Positions 1 to 6,947 of a stretch of DNA of 64,000 bases are shown piece after piece. This DNA is from Mucilaginibacter flavus (GTDB taxonomy: Bacteria > Bacteroidota > Bacteroidia > Sphingobacteriales > Sphingobacteriaceae). The stretch is from contig NZ_JAUFPS010000024.1 in NCBI RefSeq assembly GCF_030409315.1, forward strand, positions 195,607-259,606, in the 5' to 3' direction. Positions within the stretch are counted from its first letter, which is position 1, and each line of letters starts with the position of its first letter. The notes below the pieces were generated by a model. It made no database searches and had not been told where the DNA came from. It saw only the letters and a list, made by a program, of their open reading frames with translations. The translations under genes and the position numbers were made by a program.

Positions 1-1
1 C

Positions 2-118
2 ACCATCAGCCGCAACATTGAAAAAAATCTGAAACAGATGATGAAAGATGAGTTGCCAGGCGAAATGGACATGGTACAAAATCAGCCGCAAAAACAAGCG
101 ACGTTTTATATATTGTAA
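2..118 (+). CDS. C-terminal fragment of an unidentified protein
   Basis: An open frame enters from the left edge and ends at TAA 116-118, giving 38 residues that end in ATFYIL. The tail is rich in Lys, Met and Gln and shows no motif I recognise. A strong bidirectional hairpin at 171-216 lies between it and the next gene. Because the following genes belong to an Anbu-type cluster it could be the end of another member of that cluster, but nothing in these residues proves it. Confidence 0.5.
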   Translation, partial: TISRNIEKNLKQMMKDELPGEMDMVQNQPQKQATFYIL

Positions 119-120
119 AA

Positions 121-313
121 AGAGTCAAGAGTTAAGAATCAAGAGTCAAGACAGAAATTGCCTCTTCATAAAAAAACGCGTCATTGCTTCGTATCCCGCA
201 ATGGCGCGTTTTTTTTAACTTACTTAGTTTTTCATCTTGATTCTTGACTCTTAATTCTTGACTCTACTTATTTCCCAATTTTTATCTTGATTCTTGACTC
301 TTGATTCTTGCCT
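121..313. repeat. Inverted period-7 repeat (GAYTCTT type) around a terminator
   Basis: Bases 121-150 and 236-265 form an inverted repeat matching at 27 of 30 positions. Both are built from 7-base units of the form GACTCTT, GATTCTT or AATTCTT. A further direct copy lies at 283-312. The same unit recurs at about 24027-24050 and 57256-57290, so this is a dispersed family. Confidence 0.8.
171..216. terminator. Bidirectional terminator hairpin
   Basis: Arms of 13 bases (AACGCGTCATTGC and GCAATGGCGCGTT, one mismatch) are flanked by an A-run on the left and a T-run on the right, as expected for an intrinsic terminator working in both directions. Confidence 0.7.
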
Positions 314-355
314 CTTTTTAACTACTTTGGCTATCGGGAAACTTATATTACAAAA

Positions 356-1093
356 ATGACTTATTGCCTGGGGATTAAGGTTAAAGAAGGCTTGTTAGCC
401 ATTGCCGATACACGCATTACTTCGGGTACGGATACTACCGTAAAAAAGAAGATCACCATAGAACAAAAAGACAATTTTTCGCTTTTTATCATGACCAGTG
501 GCTTACGGTCGGTAAGGGATAAAGCGGTGATCTATTTTAAGGAACTGCTTGAAACTACCGAATTTAATAAGCTATACAAGGCAGTTAACGCTTTTGGCGA
601 ACAGATAAAAAGGGCGGCTAAAGAAGATAGGGCCTCGTTAGAGGCAGCCGGTTTTAAATTCGACTTGAATACGATTATAGGCGGACAATTAAAGGACGAC
701 GAGGAACACAAACTGTTCCTCCTTTATCCCGAAGGTAACTGGGTTGAACTGGGCCAAGGCGCGCCATACACCGTGATAGGTAATTCGGGTCATGGTAAGG
801 CAATATTAAACCGCATACTTACCGAGGACACGAGTTTGAGATTGGCGCTGAAAACGGGCTTCCTTTCGTTCGATTCCACACGGGTGAGTTCAAACAATGT
901 GGATTTCCCAATAGATGTGGCTGTGTATAAAAAGGACAGCTTTGATATTGTGCAGCAGCGTTACGAAAAGAAAGACCTGGAATATATCTCGACCCAATGG
1001 GCCGAGGAACTAAAACTGGCCCTGGAGCATATTTCTGAAGACTGGATGGATGCAACATTTAATAAATTAGAACAAACTAAAACCGGAAGCTGA
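356..1093 (+). CDS. Anbu-type proteasome-like peptidase
   Basis: This 245-residue protein belongs to the Ntn-hydrolase fold peptidases related to proteasome beta subunits, called Anbu or bacterial proteasome homologue. I chose ATG 356 because it gives MTYC at the N terminus: removal of Met exposes the catalytic Thr, and the Asp of the AIADTR segment then falls at mature position 17, as in proteasome subunits, followed by a Lys cluster near mature 29-31. The frame is open upstream from TTG 308, but that start would bury the Thr. Anbu assembles into oligomers in the cytoplasm in characterised homologues. A transglutaminase-like gene follows four bases later, a pairing typical of Anbu gene clusters, which often also contain ATP-grasp and alpha-E proteins; those are not in the window. 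Confidence 0.88.
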   Translation: MTYCLGIKVKEGLLAIADTRITSGTDTTVKKKITIEQKDNFSLFIMTSGLRSVRDKAVIYFKELLETTEFNKLYKAVNAFGEQIKRAAKEDRASLEAAGFKFDLNTIIGGQLKDDEEHKLFLLYPEGNWVELGQGAPYTVIGNSGHGKAILNRILTEDTSLRLALKTGFLSFDSTRVSSNNVDFPIDVAVYKKDSFDIVQQRYEKKDLEYISTQWAEELKLALEHISEDWMDATFNKLEQTKTGS

Positions 1094-1097
1094 GCCA

Positions 1098-1943
1098 ATG
1101 AAATTCAATGTGTTTACTCAAATGGAGTATGTAGTATGGGCACCTGGCACATTGATTTTAAGTATCCACGCTTTACGCACACCCAACCAAACGGTAATTA
1201 GCGAGGAATTTAGCATTGAGCCATACATTAAATTTGAGGAGCTGCAATCTGCCGAAGGCGAAAACCGGCTGATCCGTTTTGAGGTTCAGGAGCAATGTAC
1301 GATTAAAGTTACCTACAAGGCCCTGGTTGATAATAGCATCGAGCTTACCAATTACGGGCAGCAGGACATAACTTTGGTATCGCAACTGCCTGTATCCGTG
1401 CTCCCCTATCTTAACCCCAGCCGTTATTGCCAAAGTGACAAACTTTCTACCCATGCCCATAACATGTTTGGGCATATCACCAATCCCTTTGATCAAGTTG
1501 TTGCCCTTACCAACTGGATACATTACAACGTACAATACCTCAGTGGCTTTAGCAATGCCGAAACGTCGGCCTTTAATACATTTACAGAGCGTGCCGGCGT
1601 TTGCCGCGATTTTGCGCACCTGGGCATAGCCTTGTGCAGGGGTTTAACAATTCCGGCCCGGTATTTTACGGGTTATGCCTATCAGCTTAATCCGCCCGAT
1701 TTCCATGCCTGTTTTGAAGCTTACATTGGCGGCAAATGGATTTTATTTGATGCCACCAAACTGGTGCCGCTTAATGGCCTTATTAAAATAGCTGCCGGCA
1801 GGGATGCTGCCGATAATGCCATCGCCAACATCTTCGGCAACATTAATTTTACCACCATGCTGGTAAGTTGCGAACTGGCAGAGGATAATTTTGAACCTAT
1901 TTATTATAGTGAGGGAGAATACGAGGGATTATCGTATTTGTAG
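1098..1943 (+). CDS. Transglutaminase-like cysteine protein (Anbu-linked)
   Basis: This 281-residue protein has an N-terminal beta-rich region (about 1-110, the bacterial transglutaminase N-terminal type) and a transglutaminase-like core. The catalytic triad is visible as Cys169 in AGVCRDFAH, His203 in DFHACFEAY and Asp218 in ILFDATKL. It begins four bases after the Anbu gene, so the two are probably cotranscribed. In this family the fold may act as a peptidase or amide-forming enzyme; the substrate is unknown. No signal peptide is seen, so it should be cytoplasmic like its partner. Confidence 0.87.
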   Translation: MKFNVFTQMEYVVWAPGTLILSIHALRTPNQTVISEEFSIEPYIKFEELQSAEGENRLIRFEVQEQCTIKVTYKALVDNSIELTNYGQQDITLVSQLPVSVLPYLNPSRYCQSDKLSTHAHNMFGHITNPFDQVVALTNWIHYNVQYLSGFSNAETSAFNTFTERAGVCRDFAHLGIALCRGLTIPARYFTGYAYQLNPPDFHACFEAYIGGKWILFDATKLVPLNGLIKIAAGRDAADNAIANIFGNINFTTMLVSCELAEDNFEPIYYSEGEYEGLSYL

Positions 1944-2055
1944 GACTTTTTGGACTTGTGGACTGTTGGACTCTTTTAGACAAAGGACTTGTGGACAAGA
2001 GAGCAAAGATAAAAAAACGTAGTCAGTTCGTAACTCAATGACAATCGTAGAACCC

Positions 2056-2088
2056 AGACTTACGAAGTTTTGAAAACTTCGTAAGTCT
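2056..2088. repeat. 33-base perfect hairpin repeat, copy 1
   Basis: Two 16-base arms (AGACTTACGAAGTTTT and its exact complement) surround a single G. A second copy with identical arms is at 57209-57241. It sits between convergent genes and could also act as a terminator, since T-runs follow. The preceding stretch 1944-2000 is rich in GGACTTGTGGAC-like words. Confidence 0.85.
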
Positions 2089-2110
2089 TTCGCCGGCTTT
2101 TTTTTGAACC

Positions 2111-3235
2111 TTAATTAATAACCGGTACAGGGCTTTTTACAAGCTTAGCGTATTTAGCATCTAAAGCGCTCACGGGTACCGTTATGCTTAAAGCATTGAT
2201 GGCAAAGTAGTTAACCGATACATAATCGTACCCTTTATAAGGGCCATATTTTTCGCCGCCGGAATCCTTCAGAATAAAGAACATTTTTCCGTTTTTGCTT
2301 TTGGCGATACCTACAATATGGATCAGGTGATCATCCTGCGTAACCAGGGTTTCAAACAGTTGTTGTCTTAAAGGCACCGTGTAAGCCATTTCGGTAGTAT
2401 CAGCATTAGCTACATGTTTAAACCTTTTGTCTTCAAACAAGGCGTAACCTGCGCTGCCGCAGTTCCAGCCGTTATTGCTTACATCCATATCAACCACCAA
2501 CGATTGTCCTTTTTCGATAGCATCCCAGGCTATTTTAATCATTTCATCAAGCGGAACGTTCAGGTAATTTTCGCGCAGCAAAAAGTTATCAGGAATCTCC
2601 AACGGAAAATTCTGATAAAACGGGTGATGCGTAAACGAGGTAATGGTAGCGTACTCTTGCCTGTTAAACTTTAATACCTCTTTGGCAAAGGTGATGGGCG
2701 TATATTCTTTACCCTCCCAGGTAAAGGTTTGCGGTGGTACGCCTACTATATCATCATGTTTTTTGATAAAACCGGCAAGCCAGTTTGGGTCTATAGGTTT
2801 CGTTTTTAATACCGAATCGAGGTAGCTTTTCAATACCTCATCAACTTGCTTATCGGCTTTGGTTGAATAATAAACGCCCTTTTTGCGGGTATAAAACTCA
2901 TCTGGTATGGCACCGTATTTTTCAATGCCATACATGGCATCATGGGCAAGGCCGCCAGCCTCAAACAATGTTGTGCCATTTGATAAGATATAGCGTTTGG
3001 CTTTTTCAATGAACAGGTTGCGTGAGGTAAACAACTCAGACAGATCGATATCTTTTTTGGCGTTCAATATCTCGTTTGCTTCCACCAGCGATGTAGTTGA
3101 AAACGACCAGCATGTATTAGTACCGCCCTGGAATTTTACTGTACCGGCGGTTACCTTTTTTACAGTAACTGGCTCCTGGGCGTTTGCGCAGCTTATAGTG
3201 GCAGCAAATAAAAATGCCAGGTAATATTTTATCAT
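2111..3235 (-). CDS. Secreted C1-type (bleomycin hydrolase-like) cysteine peptidase
   Basis: From ATG 3235 the product has 374 residues and starts with a signal peptide (MIKYYLAFLFAATISCANAQ); an upstream in-frame start would add 17 residues before it. The papain-like nucleophile is Cys42 in QGGTNTCWSFS, with the oxyanion Gln36. The C-terminal part holds a candidate catalytic His in HLIHIVGIA and a KDSGG segment where the family usually has an N-S-W-G motif. The layout resembles aminopeptidase C or bleomycin hydrolase, but these are normally cytosolic, whereas this one should be exported to the periplasm or beyond. The Asn-to-Asp change makes the activity uncertain. Confidence 0.8.
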   Translation of the reverse strand: MIKYYLAFLFAATISCANAQEPVTVKKVTAGTVKFQGGTNTCWSFSTTSLVEANEILNAKKDIDLSELFTSRNLFIEKAKRYILSNGTTLFEAGGLAHDAMYGIEKYGAIPDEFYTRKKGVYYSTKADKQVDEVLKSYLDSVLKTKPIDPNWLAGFIKKHDDIVGVPPQTFTWEGKEYTPITFAKEVLKFNRQEYATITSFTHHPFYQNFPLEIPDNFLLRENYLNVPLDEMIKIAWDAIEKGQSLVVDMDVSNNGWNCGSAGYALFEDKRFKHVANADTTEMAYTVPLRQQLFETLVTQDDHLIHIVGIAKSKNGKMFFILKDSGGEKYGPYKGYDYVSVNYFAINALSITVPVSALDAKYAKLVKSPVPVIN

Positions 3236-3307
3236 TTTACAGGAATTGGATTTTTTACTAAAATAGAAATAAATTTTAGCAGCCAAAATTAATTGCCATT
3301 TAGGGAT

Positions 3308-3691
3308 TTAGTTCCGTTTCGCTTTTACACGTTCGCCATATACCCAATTGATGGCCAGTACGGCTACACAAATAAGCAAACCAAAAAACTCGCGGGTTTC
3401 TTCAATCCAGGGCTTTTCGGCTTTCATGGTTTCAACCAGGCTTTCGGCATGATGGCGCTGTAGCCAGTCTATGAGGCCGTTATTGTCAAATACCTTATAG
3501 CCGGCATAAAGCAGGAAAATGGCTATACCTATTGCATACCAAACGGGGTAAAACTTTTTTTTAACGGCCATGAAGCAAAAAAAGGCGCAATACAAATAAA
3601 TAGGCATCCACACGTAAGGATCTGGATCATTATACTGTAAACCTGCAAAAATGACAAAGAGTACAACAAATACGATGTTGAAAATTTTCAT
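3308..3691 (-). CDS. TMEM220-like small membrane protein
   Basis: A 127-residue protein with about four hydrophobic helices (residues 3-20, 28-43, 50-66 and 100-116). The QYNDPDPYVWMPIY segment after the first helix is the hallmark of the transmembrane family 220 proteins. Its function is unknown. It lies just upstream of the secreted cysteine peptidase on the same strand, but the two are separated by about 70 bases and need not be linked. Confidence 0.75.
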   Translation of the reverse strand: MKIFNIVFVVLFVIFAGLQYNDPDPYVWMPIYLYCAFFCFMAVKKKFYPVWYAIGIAIFLLYAGYKVFDNNGLIDWLQRHHAESLVETMKAEKPWIEETREFFGLLICVAVLAINWVYGERVKAKRN

Positions 3692-3893
3692 AATTAATAA
3701 ACCTTGTTTTTTGAGTGCGGCTTACAGCAGGTTAAGCGGGCTAAAGATAACAATTTAGGATTATAGATAACAGCGGGTTATAAAATAGCTTAGCATCCAA
3801 CAAATACACTTAACATAAAACTAACGTTGATAAAACAATTTAAACGCTTTGGCGCTTTTGCATAATAGTTTTTCCATCCTTACAGCGCCGTGT

Positions 3894-5333
3894 ATGACAT
3901 CAACAGATACTTGCTTTTTTAAAAAAATATCATTTGTTAGTTTACTTACTCTGATTGTATTAGGAAACCCCGCTAAGGTGTTTGCTCAAAACAGCATATT
4001 TAATCAAAAGCCGGAAGTTAAAGTACGTTACAGAAGGGATGTGCGCGATACAACCGTTAAAAGACGCTTTGGCCGGGCAGCAACCGAATTGGGCATCGCG
4101 GAACTTACCCCCTGGATTTATGACCGCTACGTGGTTAACCAGGATTATGCACACATCTCCTGGAAAACCGTTGGCCACAACCTTAACCCCGGCAGCTGGG
4201 AGTTTGATAACGATCCTTTTCAAACCAACCAATTTGGGCATCCCTACCATGGCAGCATGTTTTATAGTGCCTTTAGGAGCAATGGCTACAGCTTTTGGCA
4301 GGCTGTACCGGCTACTATGGCCGGCAGTTACCTTTGGGAAACTTTTGCCGAAAACCAGGCACCCGCACCTAACGATTTTATCAATACCAGTTTTGGCGGC
4401 ATCGTTTTGGGCGAAATGACCTATCGCCTTTCAAACCGTATCATCAATAACCAGGCCCGTGGTTTTAACAGGCAGTTGAGCGAGGTTGCCGGGTTTATTG
4501 TAAACCCCATGAATGGCCTTAACCGCTTATTGGATGGCCGCTGGGGTAAAGTGTATGGCAACCCCGTTGAGCGTGATTCATCAAAGTTAAATGCCGAATT
4601 TGATTTCGGCGCACGTACTTTTAATCGCCAATCAACAAGCCCGATTGGGCACAGCAGGTTTGGCTGGTTTGGCAGAGCCCGGTTGTTATACGGCGTACCC
4701 AATGAGGGTTTCAGAAAGCCATTCAGTAACATATCTATAACAGCCGAGTTTGGGAAAGATGATAGCAGCGCGGTTAATAATATCAGCGTATATGGTTCTA
4801 TTACCGGTTGGGATATCTCTAAAGTTGACCAGGATAAATCAGAAATGCTCATCATCCTATCGGCCAATTATGATTATATCCGCAATGAGGCCTTCTTTTA
4901 TGGCGGGCAAAGCGTAAAATTCAATTTACTATCCACTTATAAATTAACTAATGGGCTCCAGATAAATGCCAATTTAGGAGCTGGCCCAATCCTGCTTGGG
5001 GCCGTTCCCGATCAATATACCTATCGGAGCCGTGATTATGATTATGGATCGGGTTTTGCGTATAACGCGGGCGGAACTATCCGGATTGCCCAAAAACTCT
5101 CTTACGGAATTAACTATCGTGGCGGCTACATCTACACCATTAGCGGCAACAAATCGCACTACTTTTTACACACTTTTAGCAGTGAGCTTAGCTACAAAGT
5201 TATTAAACGCCTGGCTATCGCTGCCGAGCCTGGTTACTTTAGACTGGAAGGTAATTACCACGATTATCCCGATGTAGATAAAAAATATCCATACTTCAGG
5301 GCGTCAGTAAGGTATTTTGTAGGAAACCTATAG
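3894..5333 (+). CDS. DUF3943 outer-membrane-like protein
   Basis: From ATG 3894 the protein has 479 residues with an N-terminal signal sequence (hydrophobic stretch ending KVFAQ); an earlier TTG start would place 15 odd residues before it. The middle contains the DUF3943 pattern, with FGHPYHGSMFY followed by an ANGY-type segment and WETFAENQAPAPNDF. The C-terminal half alternates polar and aromatic residues and ends in FVGNL, consistent with an outer-membrane beta-barrel. The role is unknown; the family is common in Bacteroidota. Confidence 0.8.
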   Translation: MTSTDTCFFKKISFVSLLTLIVLGNPAKVFAQNSIFNQKPEVKVRYRRDVRDTTVKRRFGRAATELGIAELTPWIYDRYVVNQDYAHISWKTVGHNLNPGSWEFDNDPFQTNQFGHPYHGSMFYSAFRSNGYSFWQAVPATMAGSYLWETFAENQAPAPNDFINTSFGGIVLGEMTYRLSNRIINNQARGFNRQLSEVAGFIVNPMNGLNRLLDGRWGKVYGNPVERDSSKLNAEFDFGARTFNRQSTSPIGHSRFGWFGRARLLYGVPNEGFRKPFSNISITAEFGKDDSSAVNNISVYGSITGWDISKVDQDKSEMLIILSANYDYIRNEAFFYGGQSVKFNLLSTYKLTNGLQINANLGAGPILLGAVPDQYTYRSRDYDYGSGFAYNAGGTIRIAQKLSYGINYRGGYIYTISGNKSHYFLHTFSSELSYKVIKRLAIAAEPGYFRLEGNYHDYPDVDKKYPYFRASVRYFVGNL

Positions 5334-5443
5334 GAGCTAAAAGCGGAAAACTTAAGGCAGAAAGCTTTTGAAAACAAGAATGTTTCTGTAGAAATCTTGA
5401 TGGCTTTAAGCTGTATGCATTTAACTTTCAGCTCAAAAATTAG

Positions 5444-5514
5444 ACGTCGCGGGCAGATTCGAACTGCCGTTTAGGGTTTTGCAGACCCCCACCTATCCTC
5501 TCGGTCACACGACT
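5444..5514 (-). tRNA. tRNA-Cys (GCA), unusual acceptor end
   Basis: Read on the minus strand the segment folds as a tRNA: acceptor arm pairing 6 of 7 bases, three-pair D stem (ACC with GGT), anticodon stem GGGGT/ACCCT with loop CTGCAAA (anticodon GCA), four-base variable loop, T arm GGCAG-TTCGAAT-CTGCC and discriminator T73, which is the Cys identity base. Position 1-72 is an A-G mismatch, so the gene may be a variant or a decaying copy. CCA is not encoded. A SAM-I riboswitch lies 53 bases upstream on the same strand and no other gene lies between them. Confidence 0.8.
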
Positions 5515-5567
5515 TAAAAAAAACTATAAAATCACTTATTAGATTGGCAGGGGGCGAAGATGGTATA

Positions 5568-5673
5568 TTATCTTTCTCCGTTGAATGGAGCAGGAATTAG
5601 CACCTTTTACATTATGCGGATGTATAGGTTGCTAAGACGTCTTTGGGCCTTTCCCTCAGTCTTTCTTGATAAG
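5568..5673 (-). ncRNA. SAM-I (S-box) riboswitch
   Basis: The minus strand carries the S-box consensus in order: CTTATCAAGA (P1), GACTGAGGGAAAGGCCC (kink-turn and P2 core), GCAACC, AAGGTGCTAATTCC, and the closing AGATAA that pairs with the first element. The length of about 106 bases is normal. A promoter TATATTTG lies at 5708-5715. Downstream there is a T8 tract (5516-5523) and then the tRNA-Cys-like gene; no methionine gene follows before the convergent gene ending at 5333. Confidence 0.92.
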
Positions 5674-5707
5674 TTAAAATAAAGAACGATTGTCTCTTTC
5701 GACAGTG

Positions 5708-5715
5708 CAAATATA
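5708..5715 (-). promoter_or_regulatory. Promoter -7 element of the riboswitch transcript
   Basis: TATATTTG on the minus strand fits the Bacteroidota TAnnTTTG element and lies about 35 bases before the riboswitch P1 stem. A clear TTTG box at the usual distance is not seen. Confidence 0.6.
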
Positions 5716-6206
5716 AATACATTTTATATAATTCCTATAGAAGTAGTATAATATATTTTAAACAACATTTAATAATCTATATATCAATTAGATAAAATTA
5801 AAAAACAATCAAATGTAAGTCCATTAAGCCTGCTATTGGCATTCTATAATCACACAATCCGCAAGGTGTTTAAATACTATCCGGAATATTTTACCAGGGT
5901 ATACCTACATTCACAGGACAAAGAATCTCTCCTTTTAAGTTATAAGGTAATTGAGTTGATTATTTATACCCTATATCATTATTGCTACACCTATTCAATT
6001 CTTTTGATAGATTATCCTATTATCCATTTGCGCTAATCTGCCTTAATCTTTTGCTAAAAAAGCTGACAAGCAGCGCCGGCATTTGCGGTAATTTCGTTAC
6101 CAAGCATTCAAGCGTAGTATTTGTACTTTTTGCAGATACACAGGGATAGTTGTACAAACTATATCCGTTAATATTGCTTTAACCAATTAAAGTAAACACA
6201 AAAAGA
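5716..6206. other. AT-rich intergenic region upstream of lutABC
   Basis: No convincing gene. The left part is very AT-rich. An open frame at 5836-6036 has unusual composition (many Tyr, Ile and Leu), no recognisable motif and no start context, so I do not call it. The right part contains the candidate lut operator at 6146-6162. Confidence 0.6.
6146..6162. promoter_or_regulatory. Candidate operator upstream of lutABC
   Basis: ATAGTT-GTACA-AACTAT has perfect 6-base arms, with a TTGTACAA core that is itself palindromic, 45 bases before the lutA start. GntR-family repressors often control lut operons, but no such regulator gene is nearby, so the assignment is a guess. Confidence 0.4.
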
Positions 6207-6947
6207 ATGAAGGTAGCTTTATTTGTACCCTGCTATGTTGATCAGTTTTATCCTAAGGCGGCTATCGCTACTTTAGAGTTGCTGGAAAAGCTGGGTTGCG
6301 AAGTTCATTATCCTAAAAATCAAACCTGCTGCGGGCAGCCTATGGCCAACTCTGGCTATGAGCATCTTACCGGCGGCTGTAATAACCTGTTTATAGATAA
6401 CTTTTCGGGCTATGATTATGTTGTATGCCCATCTGGCAGCTGCACCCTGCATATTAAGGAGCATTTGCACGCCCATGATAACGAAGATATGGCCACGGAG
6501 ATCCGCAAACGGGTTTTTGAATTGACGGAGTTTTTGGTAGATATTTTAAGGGTAGATATTTTGGAGGCATCTTTCCCCTACCGGGTGGGTCTGCACAACA
6601 GCTGCCATGGTTTGCGTGGATTACGCATTTCGCAAATGAGCGAATTAGTTGCGCCCGCCTTTAGTAAACCTGCCCAATTGCTAAACCTGGTGAAAGGATT
6701 GGAATTGGTTCCGCTAAGCCGAAACGATGATTGCTGTGGTTTTGGGGGCACTTTTTGCGTGGTTGAAGAAGCGGTATCGTCAAAAATGGGAAAAGACCGC
6801 GTGGATGATCATCTTGAACATGGCGCGCAATACATCACATCGGCCGATTTAAGCTGTTTAATGCACCTGGAAGGTATCCTTCGCCGCCAAAACAGCGATG
6901 TTAAAGTAATTCACGTGGCCGAAATTTTAAATAACAGCATCCAATGA
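6207..6947 (+). CDS. lutA: L-lactate oxidation iron-sulfur protein LutA
   Basis: This 246-residue protein has two cysteine-rich CCG domains, seen as NQTCCGQPMANSGY near residues 35-48 and NDDCCGFGG near 175-183, plus other paired Cys positions. This is the LutA (YkgE) type of subunit, which with LutB and LutC oxidises L-lactate to pyruvate in the cytoplasm. Its stop overlaps the lutB start in ATGA, indicating translational coupling in a lutABC operon. Confidence 0.93.
   Translation: MKVALFVPCYVDQFYPKAAIATLELLEKLGCEVHYPKNQTCCGQPMANSGYEHLTGGCNNLFIDNFSGYDYVVCPSGSCTLHIKEHLHAHDNEDMATEIRKRVFELTEFLVDILRVDILEASFPYRVGLHNSCHGLRGLRISQMSELVAPAFSKPAQLLNLVKGLELVPLSRNDDCCGFGGTFCVVEEAVSSKMGKDRVDDHLEHGAQYITSADLSCLMHLEGILRRQNSDVKVIHVAEILNNSIQ

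Noticed and set aside
5836..6036. 66-residue open frame on the plus strand
   Set aside because: Very Tyr/Ile/Leu-rich translation of AT-rich DNA, no motif and no start context.
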